NCBI GenBank assembly: GCA_965249815.1
Contig: CBDFMV010000002.1
Coordinates: forward strand, 620,001 to 684,000
Source of the DNA: JAJAZB01 sp965249815
Lineage (GTDB): Bacteria > Bacteroidota > Bacteroidia > Cytophagales > Spirosomataceae
Length of the DNA: 64,000 bases
Direction of reading: 5' to 3'
Below, piece after piece: positions 17,313 through 25,855 of the stretch; the stretch's first letter is position 1, and every line of letters starts with the position of its first letter. A model generated the notes under the pieces. That model did no database searches and was not told the origin of the DNA. It was given only the letters and a program-made list of their open reading frames with translations. The translations under genes were made by a program, and so were the position numbers.

Positions 17313-18344
17313 TTAGAGAGATGGATATTTTGTTTTGAGATACGCTAAATACCGACGGAAATTGCTGCCAAAACGGGTACGAAATTCAACTTCAAATTGG
17401 TTGCGTCGGGCGTTGTACGTGGCGAAACCGACAAAATACGCGTTGTTCGGTAGTTTCTCCCGGCTGAACCGCCCTCCGCGCCGCACGTGCGGCAGCGAGC
17501 GGTACAGCGTATCGGTCGAACGCACAACGCGCCGGATGAGTTCGGTCTTGAGGCTGTCTTTCAGCCCGTTGGGCAGGCCAGCCCCGAACGTAGCGTAGAG
17601 GCTGTCCAACTGCCGCGAACCCCGGTTCACATGCCGGATGTACCGTTCGCCGAAGGCTTTTCCCTCGGCGTACTCCCGCGCCTCGGGCGAGTTGGCTCCG
17701 TAACGGGTGACCAAAAATCGTACCGCCCCGTAGTCGCCGACGAAATTGGCGAGGTTCTCGTTGAATTCGTGGTTATCTTTCACAAATAACGTGCTATGCG
17801 TCATTTCGTGGATAATCAGACTTGCGAGTCGGCCGGGCTGGCGAGTGAGCATCCCCGACAGAATCGGGTCGTGAAAATAGCCCAGTGTGCTCCAGGCCGC
17901 CACCTCGCCGAGTTCGGTATCGTAGCCTTGCTGCTGTAGCTGCTGTTCTTCGCGCTGGCCCCGGACGAAATCGAAATAGCCGATGTACGTGAACGAACCG
18001 ATAACCGGAAAATGCCAGTCCACGGCCTTCAGGCGGTAGCGTTCGGCGGCGGTGAGCACCCACAGGATGGGTTTGCCGCGCTGGTCGAAAAACGTCTGGT
18101 AGTTGGGCGTGTCGTTCAGCCCGAGTGAGTCGATGGCAAACCGGCGGATGGCCCCCACCAGCCGCAGGCGGGTTTTGAGCGAATCGGGCACCGCCGGGTC
18201 GGCCAGCACGTCGGTCACGGGCCGGGCGTTCCACAAAATCAGCACTTGCCCTTTGGCCTGCATGTAGCCGTAGCTCACCCAGCGCCACTGCCAGACGACC
18301 ACCACCAGAAGAAACAGGCCCATGCCCAGAAATACTTTTTTCAC
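17313..18344 (-). CDS. Membrane-anchored zinc aminopeptidase family protein
   Basis: The 343-residue protein has one N-terminal membrane helix (FLGMGLFLLVVVVWQW). Its peptidase domain matches the putative aminopeptidase family PF10023. The zinc-binding HEMTHS motif is followed by HEFNENLANFVGDYGA, which supplies the third ligand, as in HExxH...NExxA-type metallopeptidases. It heads a two-gene unit with DUF3108. The active site would face the periplasm. Substrate unknown. Confidence 0.85.
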   Translation of the reverse strand: MKKVFLGMGLFLLVVVVWQWRWVSYGYMQAKGQVLILWNARPVTDVLADPAVPDSLKTRLRLVGAIRRFAIDSLGLNDTPNYQTFFDQRGKPILWVLTAAERYRLKAVDWHFPVIGSFTYIGYFDFVRGQREEQQLQQQGYDTELGEVAAWSTLGYFHDPILSGMLTRQPGRLASLIIHEMTHSTLFVKDNHEFNENLANFVGDYGAVRFLVTRYGANSPEAREYAEGKAFGERYIRHVNRGSRQLDSLYATFGAGLPNGLKDSLKTELIRRVVRSTDTLYRSLPHVRRGGRFSREKLPNNAYFVGFATYNARRNQFEVEFRTRFGSNFRRYLAYLKTKYPSL

Positions 18345-18482
18345 CCTTGGAAAACGCGTGGATTTGGGCCGAAGGTATGAAGCCCCGGCGACCGTTCGCT
18401 CAATGGTATTGCCAAACCGGTAAAATCGGCGAACTTACCGGCCAAATCGGGGGACGGTTGCCTGCAAGAACCGGGACGTGTC

Positions 18483-18520
18483 GGCGGATCCTCAAATCCG
18501 CCGCCGGGTTCCTCAGAACC
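18483..18520. repeat. Tandem REP-like palindromes upstream of recA
   Basis: Two adjacent small palindromes, ggcggat-cctcaa-atccgcc (18483-18502) and ggttc-ctca-gaacc (about 18507-18520), lie in the 312-bp gap before recA. This is the style of RAYT-mobilised REP/BIME units. The rest of the gap (18345-18482 and 18521-18656) shows no gene. Confidence 0.6.
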
Positions 18521-18656
18521 TAGGAGCCAACGCCCGAAAATTTCCCGGCAAAATGGCGGCGATTCGCTGGGATATTTGCGCGAAAACGTCTATTTTTATA
18601 TCACAATTCACGCAGCGGTAACGCCTGCAATCCCTTTATTTTTTAACTCGTTCCAA

Positions 18657-19730
18657 ATGGCACAAAGCACCGCAACGGAAACCAGCAACAAGCTGAAAGC
18701 CTTGCAAACCACGCTCGAAAAACTCGACAAAACCTACGGCAAAGGCACCGTGATGCGGATGTCGGATACGAAGGTACTCGACGTTCCCGTGATTTCGACC
18801 GGCTCGCTGGGTCTCGACATGGCCCTGGGCATCGGCGGGGTTCCGCGGGGGCGGGTCGTGGAAATTTACGGGCCGGAATCGTCGGGGAAAACCACCCTGA
18901 CCATGCACATGATCGCCGAGGCGCAGAAAGCGGGCGGCATGGCCGCTTTCATCGACGCCGAGCACGCCTTCGACCGCTCTTACGCCGAAAAACTGGGCAT
19001 CGATACCAAAAACCTGCTCATCAGCCAGCCCGACAACGGCGAGCAGGCCCTTGAAATTACCGAACACCTCATCTCGTCGGGGGCCATCGACATTATCGTC
19101 ATCGACTCGGTGGCAGCCCTTGTGCCCAAAGCCGAAATCGAAGGCGAAATGGGCGACAGCAAAGTGGGCCTCCAGGCCCGTTTGATGAGCCAGGCCCTGC
19201 GCAAGCTCACCGGTACCATCAACAAAACCGGTTGCTGCTGCGTGTTTATCAACCAGTTGCGCGAAAAAATCGGCGTGATGTTCGGTAGCCCCGAAACCAC
19301 CACGGGCGGGAACGCGCTGAAATTTTACGCCTCGATTCGCCTCGACATCCGCCGGATTGGCCAAATCAAGGAAGGTGCCGACAGTGTTGTGGGGAACCGC
19401 ACCCGCGTGAAGGTGGTCAAAAACAAACTCGCGCCGCCGTTCAAAGTCGTCGAGTTCGACATCATGTACGGGCAGGGCATCTCGAAAGCCGGGGAAGTGC
19501 TTGACCTGGCCGTGGAACTCGAAATCATCAAGAAATCAGGTTCGTGGTTCAGCTACGACACCAACCGCCTGGGGCAGGGCCGCGACGCGGTGAAAGACCT
19601 GCTGGCCGACAACCCCGAACTGATGGCCGAACTGGAAACCAAAATTAAGACCAAAGTGCGCGGCGACGAAACGGCTCTGGTCGATACCCTGGAACCGAAC
19701 ATTCCGGACGACGGGAAACTGGAGGACTGA
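18657..19730 (+). CDS. recA: Recombinase RecA
   Basis: The 357-residue protein is RecA, the ATP-dependent strand-exchange protein for homologous recombination. Walker A is GPESSGKT (residues 72-79), and the core contains IDAEHAFD, VIDSVAALVPKAEIEGEMGD and the L2-loop region GVMFGSPETTTGGNALKFY. The start MAQSTATETS fits family length; an in-frame extension upstream is not conserved-looking. It is followed by a strong terminator. No SOS-box-like operator was evident upstream. Confidence 0.98.
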   Translation: MAQSTATETSNKLKALQTTLEKLDKTYGKGTVMRMSDTKVLDVPVISTGSLGLDMALGIGGVPRGRVVEIYGPESSGKTTLTMHMIAEAQKAGGMAAFIDAEHAFDRSYAEKLGIDTKNLLISQPDNGEQALEITEHLISSGAIDIIVIDSVAALVPKAEIEGEMGDSKVGLQARLMSQALRKLTGTINKTGCCCVFINQLREKIGVMFGSPETTTGGNALKFYASIRLDIRRIGQIKEGADSVVGNRTRVKVVKNKLAPPFKVVEFDIMYGQGISKAGEVLDLAVELEIIKKSGSWFSYDTNRLGQGRDAVKDLLADNPELMAELETKIKTKVRGDETALVDTLEPNIPDDGKLED

Positions 19731-19751
19731 TTTCCTGAAACCCGGTTTTGG

Positions 19752-19787
19752 AAAAGGAGAGAATCTGCGGATTTTCTCCTTTTTTTG
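19752..19787 (+). terminator. Rho-independent terminator of recA
   Basis: Stem aaaaggaga / tctcctttt, with additional inner pairing and a run of T to 19787, starts 22 bp past the recA stop. Confidence 0.85.
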
Positions 19788-19812
19788 TTGCCTCCCGCGG
19801 CCCTTCCTACCC

Positions 19813-21063
19813 ATGTCTGACTCGAAGCACCGGCGAAAAGCCACCAAGTGCCCCAACTGCGGCACGTCGCTTTCGGCCAAGGCGAATTACTGCCCCACCT
19901 GCGGGCAGGAAAACCACGAGTTGAACCTGCCGCTGGGCCACCTGCTGTACGAATTTGTCGAAGGTATTTTTCACTTTGATACCAAGTTTTACAACACGGC
20001 AAAAGCCATTTTCACCCGGCCCGGCCTGATTACCCGTGATTTTCTGGACGGTCGCCGCGCCCGCTACGTGCCCCCGGCGCGGTTGTACATTTTCGTCAGC
20101 GTCGTCTTCTTTTTCCTGATTGGTAAATTCGTGGATTACCGGATGGAAAAAGCCCATGAAACCGAGGGCGAAACGAGCGGGTCATCGACCGACCTGCGGG
20201 TTACGCTGAGCATGAAGGATTTGCTTTCGTTTACCGTTAAATCCGTCGATAGTGTGCTGAAAGCGAATGACTTAACGGAAGTGGCGCAGGCCGATGTACG
20301 CGTGAGGCTCGACGAAAAAGCCCTGACCGAAGTCATTCGGCAACTGAAAGCCGCCCCCGACCGCCGCCTCGATTCGCTGCTGACCAATCAAAAATTACCC
20401 ACGACTTCCGAAAACCGCCGTAAACTCCGACAAGTTACCGCGATGCTGCCCGACCGTCCCAGGTTGCAGACTTCCTTCAGCATGCCCGGCCTGAAACTCA
20501 AGTTTGCCACCGACTCCGCCCGGCGGGCGTTTCAGGAAAAAGTGCCGCACCTAACCGACGCCCAGGTGGATTCGCTGCTGCGGGCCGAAAAAGCCGAACC
20601 TACGCGCTGGAACCGCCTCTTCGTGCGGCAGGCTGGCAAACTCATGAATTTTAGCGACGCCACGACCCAGCACTCGTTGGTGCACGTCACGCTGAAGTAC
20701 CTCTCGACGGTGATGTTCGTGTTGATGCCCTTCGTGGCGTTTCTATTGCTGGTGCTTTATTACCGCAGGGGACATTTTTACGCCGAGCACCTGGTTTTCT
20801 CCGTCCACCTGCACGCCGTCATTTTTCTGTTTTACACGCTGGCGCTGCTTGCAACGTTCCCGGTTAGTTCCGAGTGGACCGACCAAATCCTAAGTTGGTT
20901 GCTGCTGGCCTGCTGGCTTTATTTCCTGCTTTCACTCAAACGGGTGTACCGGCAAAGCTGGGGGAAAACGACGCTGAAATTCCTGCTGCTGTCGTTCACA
21001 TACCTGATCGTGGCCGGAATGTTTCTGGTCGCGGTCGTCATGGCGGGTGTATTGACGTTCTGA
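19813..21063 (+). CDS. DUF3667 membrane protein with zinc ribbon
   Basis: The 416-residue protein begins with a zinc ribbon (CPNCGTSL...CPTCGQE). A DUF3667-type membrane region follows (FDTKFYNTAKAIFTRPGLIT, then a helix around FVSVVFFFLIGKF). A long soluble loop spans residues about 115-285, and four or so C-terminal hydrophobic helices follow. DUF3667 proteins are common in Bacteroidota and uncharacterised. It is convergent with the DgkA-like gene, with only 13 bp between. Confidence 0.85.
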   Translation: MSDSKHRRKATKCPNCGTSLSAKANYCPTCGQENHELNLPLGHLLYEFVEGIFHFDTKFYNTAKAIFTRPGLITRDFLDGRRARYVPPARLYIFVSVVFFFLIGKFVDYRMEKAHETEGETSGSSTDLRVTLSMKDLLSFTVKSVDSVLKANDLTEVAQADVRVRLDEKALTEVIRQLKAAPDRRLDSLLTNQKLPTTSENRRKLRQVTAMLPDRPRLQTSFSMPGLKLKFATDSARRAFQEKVPHLTDAQVDSLLRAEKAEPTRWNRLFVRQAGKLMNFSDATTQHSLVHVTLKYLSTVMFVLMPFVAFLLLVLYYRRGHFYAEHLVFSVHLHAVIFLFYTLALLATFPVSSEWTDQILSWLLLACWLYFLLSLKRVYRQSWGKTTLKFLLLSFTYLIVAGMFLVAVVMAGVLTF

Positions 21064-21076
21064 CCGCCCTGCCACT

Positions 21077-21451
21077 TCACCCAGTCGTCAGGCAAAGGGC
21101 AACTCTTGCCCCGAACACCACGCCCGCCACCGCCAGCGCGAACAGCGCCGCGATGAGCACCGCCGCCGCCGCCAAATCCTTGACCTGCCCGGCCAGCGGG
21201 TGGTATTCGGGCGAAACCAAATCCACGAGTTTTTCGAGCGCGGTGTTCGCGGCTTCCGTCAGCCAGACCAGCGCCACGGCCAGCAGGAGCCAGAGCCATT
21301 CAGTTTTGGAAACCTGAAAAACAACGCCCGCAACGGCCACACCCATCGTGGCGACGAGGTGAATGCGGGCGTTGTTTTCGGAAGCGACCAGCGTTTTCAA
21401 CCCCCGAAAAGCAAATCCGAGGCTGCGGTAAAATTTGGGAACGTCGATCAT
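21077..21451 (-). CDS. Diacylglycerol kinase-family membrane protein
   Basis: The 124-residue protein has the layout of prokaryotic DgkA/undecaprenol kinase: an N-terminal amphipathic stretch (FYRSLGFAFRGLKTLVASENNARIH) and three membrane helices. The active-site motif EAANTALEKLVDL is followed by the conserved Lys-Asp-Leu-Ala segment. It phosphorylates diacylglycerol or undecaprenol for lipid recycling. It lies 93 bp downstream of the DUF1361 gene, separated by a repeat. Confidence 0.9.
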   Translation of the reverse strand: MIDVPKFYRSLGFAFRGLKTLVASENNARIHLVATMGVAVAGVVFQVSKTEWLWLLLAVALVWLTEAANTALEKLVDLVSPEYHPLAGQVKDLAAAAVLIAALFALAVAGVVFGARVALCLTTG

Positions 21452-21463
21452 GCGATTGAAGGC

Positions 21464-21541
21464 TTGCGGATTGGGAATTGCGGATTGCCTGCAAACCGCC
21501 GATTGTTTTCAATCCGCAATCCGCAACCTCAACTCCGCAAT
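21464..21541. repeat. Inverted repeat built on 'gcggattg / caatccgc'
   Basis: Left copies (gcggattgggaattgcggattg) and right copies (caatccgcaatccgcaac) flank a short centre. Similar words occur at 12495-12540 inside the methylmalonyl-CoA mutase linker. Confidence 0.55.
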
Positions 21542-21544
21542 CCC

Positions 21545-22213
21545 TTACTCCCGGCGGGGATTCAGGTGAATCAAAGCCAGCAGGACAAGGTACGAAAAGC
21601 CAATCAGCAGCGAAAATTCCACCGTCATCGCCAGGGCTTTCAGGCCGGTGCCGTGCGCGAGGGCGTCCCAAACGAGCCAGTACGGGCGGTAGAGCACGTC
21701 CCAGGTGTTGTAGCGCAGTTCGCGACCCAGGAAAATCCCCCAGGCAGCCACCGGAACGTACGCCGCGAGCAACCCGTTGGCAAGGCGTTTCCCCCAGAAA
21801 TGCAGCGCGAGGCCGTGCATCCAGTAAAGCGAGATCAACCCGGCCAGCAGACCCGTGAGCGCGAAGCCAAACAGCAGCGTGGCGTCGAACCAGAGCGGCA
21901 CCGGCGGCACCCAGTGCAGGTGCTTGATGTCGGTGACGAGGTAGGGAGAATTGGGGAAAAACAAGGCCCACGCCGCCACGACCGCCGTAAGTTGAATTTT
22001 TGGCGTTCGGTAAAAAAGCGCCAGCCGTTCGGTGTACAGCGCCAGCGGCAGCGGCACAAACGCCAGCAGGAGATTCCAGGGCAGCATCGAGGCGTACCAC
22101 CAGTCGCGGGCGACGAAGCAACGAACGAGCAGCGCCGCGCTCAGGCCCGCCGCCAGCCCGGCGAGCAACCCCAGCACGCGCAGGCGGCGGGGAGAAAGTT
22201 GGAGAAAGACCAT
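21545..22213 (-). CDS. DUF1361 integral membrane protein
   Basis: The 222-residue protein has six or seven hydrophobic helices and the DUF1361 signature FFPNSPYLVTDIKHL in the middle. No catalytic motif is known for the family. It lies 27 bp downstream of creD in the same direction and may belong to that transcription unit. Confidence 0.85.
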   Translation of the reverse strand: MVFLQLSPRRLRVLGLLAGLAAGLSAALLVRCFVARDWWYASMLPWNLLLAFVPLPLALYTERLALFYRTPKIQLTAVVAAWALFFPNSPYLVTDIKHLHWVPPVPLWFDATLLFGFALTGLLAGLISLYWMHGLALHFWGKRLANGLLAAYVPVAAWGIFLGRELRYNTWDVLYRPYWLVWDALAHGTGLKALAMTVEFSLLIGFSYLVLLALIHLNPRRE

Positions 22214-22240
22214 GAATTTGTTGGGAAAAAGAAACAGAAC

Positions 22241-23638
22241 CTATTCCGCCTCGCGTCCGTACGCGTTGTACCAGTCGATGTGCCGGGTCAGGTACATGAC
22301 CACGCCGAGAATCAGCACCAGCCCGAGGCTACCGAGCAGCAGCGAGTAGTCGGCGAGTTGGAGCAACGAGTAGAAAAAGGCGTAGAGCAACGCCAGGATG
22401 CCATTGAAAATCAGCGTGATGCGGCCGTTCCGAAAAATGCTTTTCGTGTAAAAAAATACCAGCCCGAGGATGGTCGCACAGCCAATCAGGTACGCCCACT
22501 GAAACGACAGGTGCTCGGAAATCGACAGCAGCAGCACGTAAAACAAACACACCGCGAAGCCCACGAGCAGGTACTGAATCGGGTGCAACCGCCGCCGGTT
22601 GAGCACTTCGATGAAGAAAAATGCCGTGAACGTGAGCACGATGAACAGACTGGCGTACTTGGCCGAGCGGGTGGTTTTCTGGTACTCGTCCACGGGCAGC
22701 AGCAGTTTTACGCCGAAAGCGCCGGTTTCGTCGGGCGTGAGCTGGTCGGTCGGGACGGGTACCCCCTGGCTGGGTTTCCGGGGAATAAACGCGCCCAGCC
22801 CGGCCTGCGGGTAGTTGCGGTTGTAGTGCAGCACCCGCCATTCCGCCGAAAAGCCGTTGGGCGTAACGGCTCGCTTGTCGGGCAGAAACGCCCCCGCGAA
22901 ACTGGGCGTGCCCCACGCCGAGGTGAGGGCGACGCGGGTTTCTCGGCCAAACGGCAGAAACGACAGTTCGCTGCTGCCGTTGAGTTGGAGCGTGGCCGAA
23001 AACGGAATCGGCTTTGTCACCGCCGGGTCCAGCGCGACGGGCGCGTGAATGCCGGAAGCGAAAATGTCGTTGGAAATCGTGCCGGGATTGGAAGGCACCG
23101 CCGCACCGTTCCAGGTCAGCCCGACGGCTTCCTGGATGCCCCGCAGGTCGGTGATGCCCATCGACACAAAGGCGTCTTGCCACAAAATCGCGCTTTCGGG
23201 CACGTCGAATTTGGAGAAATCGGGCCGCTCAAACGTGCCACTCAGTTTCAGCCCGGCCCGGTAGAGCATCACCACGTAAATACCCCGGTAACGTTTTTCG
23301 GGCGTGACGCTGCCGGAAACCACCAGCGACGAAGGCAGGAAATGCGCAAAGGCCGTCGTCACGGTCACCTTGCCTTTTTCGTCGGTTTCGGTGCGGCGGT
23401 AGGGCACCGTCAGCACCGGGCCGCCTACGGTTTGGGCCGCGCCCCACTTGCTGCTGATTTCCCGGATGGCTTCGTCGCGGGTGCTTTCGCGTTCGCGAAT
23501 CAGGTTTTCGACCATGTTTGCCGGAATCAGCAGGCCCAGCACCAGAAAACTGATGACGAGCAGTTTAAGCGTGACCGAACGCGTCACCCAGTTGTTGGCG
23601 CGTTCCCAGAAGGAGAGGGGTTTTGTCGTGTTTTCCAT
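22241..23638 (-). CDS. creD: CreD-family inner membrane protein
   Basis: The 465-residue protein resembles CreD, which is associated with envelope stress and beta-lactam response in proteobacteria. It has an N-terminal membrane helix (LKLLVISFLVLGLLIP), a large periplasmic domain with GGPVLTVPYR and SWGTPSFAGAFLP, and five or six C-terminal helices (LLVGFAVCLFYVLLLS). Start MENTTKPLSF at 23638 is chosen. It sits downstream of a small winged-helix regulator, as is common in Bacteroidota, so it may be regulated by that protein. Confidence 0.9.
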   Translation of the reverse strand: MENTTKPLSFWERANNWVTRSVTLKLLVISFLVLGLLIPANMVENLIRERESTRDEAIREISSKWGAAQTVGGPVLTVPYRRTETDEKGKVTVTTAFAHFLPSSLVVSGSVTPEKRYRGIYVVMLYRAGLKLSGTFERPDFSKFDVPESAILWQDAFVSMGITDLRGIQEAVGLTWNGAAVPSNPGTISNDIFASGIHAPVALDPAVTKPIPFSATLQLNGSSELSFLPFGRETRVALTSAWGTPSFAGAFLPDKRAVTPNGFSAEWRVLHYNRNYPQAGLGAFIPRKPSQGVPVPTDQLTPDETGAFGVKLLLPVDEYQKTTRSAKYASLFIVLTFTAFFFIEVLNRRRLHPIQYLLVGFAVCLFYVLLLSISEHLSFQWAYLIGCATILGLVFFYTKSIFRNGRITLIFNGILALLYAFFYSLLQLADYSLLLGSLGLVLILGVVMYLTRHIDWYNAYGREAE

Positions 23639-23689
23639 TGAAGAGAAATTAAAAGTACTTTGAATTACAAAGTTTATTGGCAAAAAAAA

Positions 23690-23998
23690 TTACACCTTCG
23701 CGGGGGTTTGCCGGATGAGGCTTTCGAGCGCGTCAAGGTGGTCCTGAAATGCCTTTCGCCCGGCGTCGGTCGCCGTAAACGAGGTGTTGGGTTTGCGCCC
23801 GATAAACCCCTTGCGAACGGCCACGTATCCCCCTTTTTCGAGCGCGGCGAGGTGGCTGGCCAGATTCCCGTCGGTCAGGGCGAGGGCTTCTTTGAGGGCG
23901 TTGAAATCGGCCCAATCGCTCACCATCAACACCGACATAATGCCCAGCCGGATGCGGTTTTCAAACGCCTTGTTGAGGTTTTCAATCAGGGTTTTCAT
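23690..23998 (-). CDS. Winged-helix transcriptional regulator
   Basis: The 102-residue protein is a single winged-helix domain of the MarR/ArsR-like PF13601 type. Recognition features include IRLGIMSVLMVSDWADFNALKE, the helix LTDGNLASHLAALEKGGYV and the wing GRKPNTSFTATDAGRKAF. Start MKTLIENL at 23998. It lies between a membrane protein gene (24063-24686) and creD, and probably controls this cluster. No operator could be identified by eye. Confidence 0.88.
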   Translation of the reverse strand: MKTLIENLNKAFENRIRLGIMSVLMVSDWADFNALKEALALTDGNLASHLAALEKGGYVAVRKGFIGRKPNTSFTATDAGRKAFQDHLDALESLIRQTPAKV

Positions 23999-24017
23999 GG
24001 GTGGTAGTTTCGTGTTC

Positions 24018-24063
24018 AGCGTACAGAGTTTAGGGTGAACAACAACCCTAAACTCTGTACGCT
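24018..24063. repeat. Perfect 19-bp inverted repeat
   Basis: Arms agcgtacagagtttagggt (24018-24036) and its complement (24045-24063) enclose an 8-nt loop. The hairpin separates the upstream membrane protein gene from the regulator and touches its stop codon. Confidence 0.75.
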
Positions 24064-24686
24064 CAAACTTCATATTTCCGGTACATCACCACGCCGTACA
24101 CCACGTGCAGCACGCCGAAACCCAGCGCCCAGAAGAGCAAACTCAGGCCGGAACCGGCAAAAAGACCCGCGACCAGCCCGATCACGATTTCGCAGACGCC
24201 GAGGTAGCGCACGTCGTGAAGCGTGTATTTGCTGCCGTTGAGCAGCGAGAGGCCGTAAAAAACGAGCGTGGCCGGGGCCACTAAACCGGGTGCGTGGCGC
24301 AGGAGCAGCAGGCAGAATAGGCCGCCCGTTGCGAGGGGAATGGCCAGGTTGACGAGCAGCCGCCGGGTGGTCTGGTCCCAAACGCGCAGGCCGCTGCGTC
24401 GTGCCCGGCGGGTGGTGAAGTAAACGCCCGCCGCGAGCGAAAGCAGCAGAACGGCGAGGGCGTCGAGCAGCAGGAAGCGCAGCAGTTCGGGGTCACGGCG
24501 CAGGGGCAGAAACTGGCTGAAATCCCGGCTTAATCCGATGCGCTCCGCCGCAATCCAGGCCCCGATCAGCGCGATGACGCCCGCCGAAATGCCCGACAGC
24601 CCGCTCAGCGAAATGAACCGCGACGAGCGCTCCATCAGCGAGCGGATTTCGGAAAGGTCGCGGAGGTGTTCTTCGGTCTGGTTCAT
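24063..24686 (-). CDS. Hypothetical membrane protein linked to the CreD regulator
   Basis: The 207-residue protein has an acidic N-terminus (NQTEEHLRDLSEIRSLMERSSRFISLSG in part) and six hydrophobic helices. This type of protein often precedes the winged-helix regulator and creD in Bacteroidota, but no function is known to me. It is the first gene of the cluster and has a well-formed promoter just upstream. Confidence 0.75.
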   Translation of the reverse strand: MNQTEEHLRDLSEIRSLMERSSRFISLSGLSGISAGVIALIGAWIAAERIGLSRDFSQFLPLRRDPELLRFLLLDALAVLLLSLAAGVYFTTRRARRSGLRVWDQTTRRLLVNLAIPLATGGLFCLLLLRHAPGLVAPATLVFYGLSLLNGSKYTLHDVRYLGVCEIVIGLVAGLFAGSGLSLLFWALGFGVLHVVYGVVMYRKYEV

Positions 24687-24705
24687 GGCGAAGTACTTTG
24701 TGACG

Positions 24706-24735
24706 CAAAGCTAATTCGCGATGCATGCAAGTCAA
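24706..24735 (-). promoter_or_regulatory. Bacteroidota-type promoter of the creD cluster
   Basis: On the minus strand a TTG (24735-24733) and the -7 box TAGCTTTG (24713-24706) are separated by 19 nt. It ends 20 bp before the start codon at 24686, so the 5' leader is very short. Confidence 0.65.
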
Positions 24736-24762
24736 GGCTTTTCCTGAAAAAAAATGGAACAC

Positions 24763-25740
24763 TTACGCGATGTACACTTCCAGCAGTTTCGCCTCGCCGT
24801 CGGGCAGGAGCGAGATCTTGGTGTGTTCGGCGGGGAGCAGCCACACGTCGCCACGGGCTACGGCTACGTCGCCCGCCTCGGTGCGGAGCGTAGCCGCTCC
24901 GTCGAGGCCGATGAAGATTTTAAAAGAGTCCAGTCCGAAATAATCCCGGTCGAGCGGGGCGGTCAGGTCGAGGCGGTTGGTGGTGAAGTAGGGGCAATCC
25001 ACGAGGTTCGTCGCCTCGTTTTGTATTTTCTCGTACTGCGTTTTGTAGTCGGCGTACACCGAGAAATCCATTGCGTCGAGGGCGGCTTCGGTGTGGAGTT
25101 CGCGGCGCTGGCCCTGGTCGTCGGTGCGGTCGAAGTCGTAAATGCGGTAGGTGATGTCGGAGGTCTGCTGAATTTCGGCCAGCAAAATGCCCTTGCCGAT
25201 GTAATGGACGCGCCCGGCGGGCAGAAAAAACACGTCGTCCGCCGCGACGGGTTCGATATTCAGCAATTCCGTCAGCCGGTTTTCTTCCACGGCCTTCACG
25301 TACTCCTCCCGCGAGACTTCCCGGTTGAACCCCGAGTTGAGCGTCGCGCCCGCGTCGGCCTGGAGGATGTACCACATTTCAGTTTTGCCGAACGAGTTGT
25401 GCCGCTCGCGGGCCAGGTCGTCGTTGGGGTGGACCTGGATGCTGAGGTCGTCGTTGGCATCGATGTACTTGATGAGCAGCGGAAAATCAGCGCCGAAATT
25501 TTCAAAGATTTTACTGCCAACCAATTGTCCTTTGAATTCGGCAAGCAGCGAAACCAAATCGCGCCCGGCGAGTGGGCCGCTTTCAACGACCGAAATGGTG
25601 CCGGGCACGCCGGATAACTCCCAGGTTTCGCCGCAGTTGGGCAGCGAACCGAAGTCTTTGCCGAGAACCGTTCTGATTTTCTGACCACCCCAGATTTTTT
25701 CTTTGAAATGGGGGCGGAATTTGAGGGGGGGGAGAAGCAT
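24763..25740 (-). CDS. manA: Mannose-6-phosphate isomerase, class I
   Basis: The 325-residue cupin enzyme interconverts mannose 6-phosphate and fructose 6-phosphate, feeding GDP-mannose synthesis or mannose catabolism. The zinc-site sequence SIQVHPNDDLA, the conserved KTEMWYIL and the His-containing LPAGRVHYIGKGILLAEIQQTSD are all present. Length is typical of the short bacterial type. It lies downstream of leuS on the same strand, separated by a large inverted repeat, so it is probably transcribed separately. Confidence 0.92.
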   Translation of the reverse strand: MLLPPLKFRPHFKEKIWGGQKIRTVLGKDFGSLPNCGETWELSGVPGTISVVESGPLAGRDLVSLLAEFKGQLVGSKIFENFGADFPLLIKYIDANDDLSIQVHPNDDLARERHNSFGKTEMWYILQADAGATLNSGFNREVSREEYVKAVEENRLTELLNIEPVAADDVFFLPAGRVHYIGKGILLAEIQQTSDITYRIYDFDRTDDQGQRRELHTEAALDAMDFSVYADYKTQYEKIQNEATNLVDCPYFTTNRLDLTAPLDRDYFGLDSFKIFIGLDGAATLRTEAGDVAVARGDVWLLPAEHTKISLLPDGEAKLLEVYIA

Positions 25741-25755
25741 TGTTTTGGCGGGATG

Positions 25756-25850
25756 TCTGAATCAGGATGGTCAGGATTTGAGGATAAACAAGATTAAATT
25801 CAAAAATAAGTATCCTGATTATCCACGAATCCTGGCCATCCCGATTCAGA
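25756..25850. repeat. Long imperfect inverted repeat between leuS and manA
   Basis: 32-nt arms at 25756-25787 and 25819-25850 match in about 27 positions (tctgaatcaggatggtcagg and its complement). A 31-nt AT-rich centre separates them. Confidence 0.7.
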
Positions 25851-25855
25851 CCATT

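Noticed and set aside
21200..23641. 813-codon plus-strand open frame opposite the DgkA-like, DUF1361 and CreD genes
   Set aside because: It spans several real genes and their spacers on the other strand and has no domain-like sequence.
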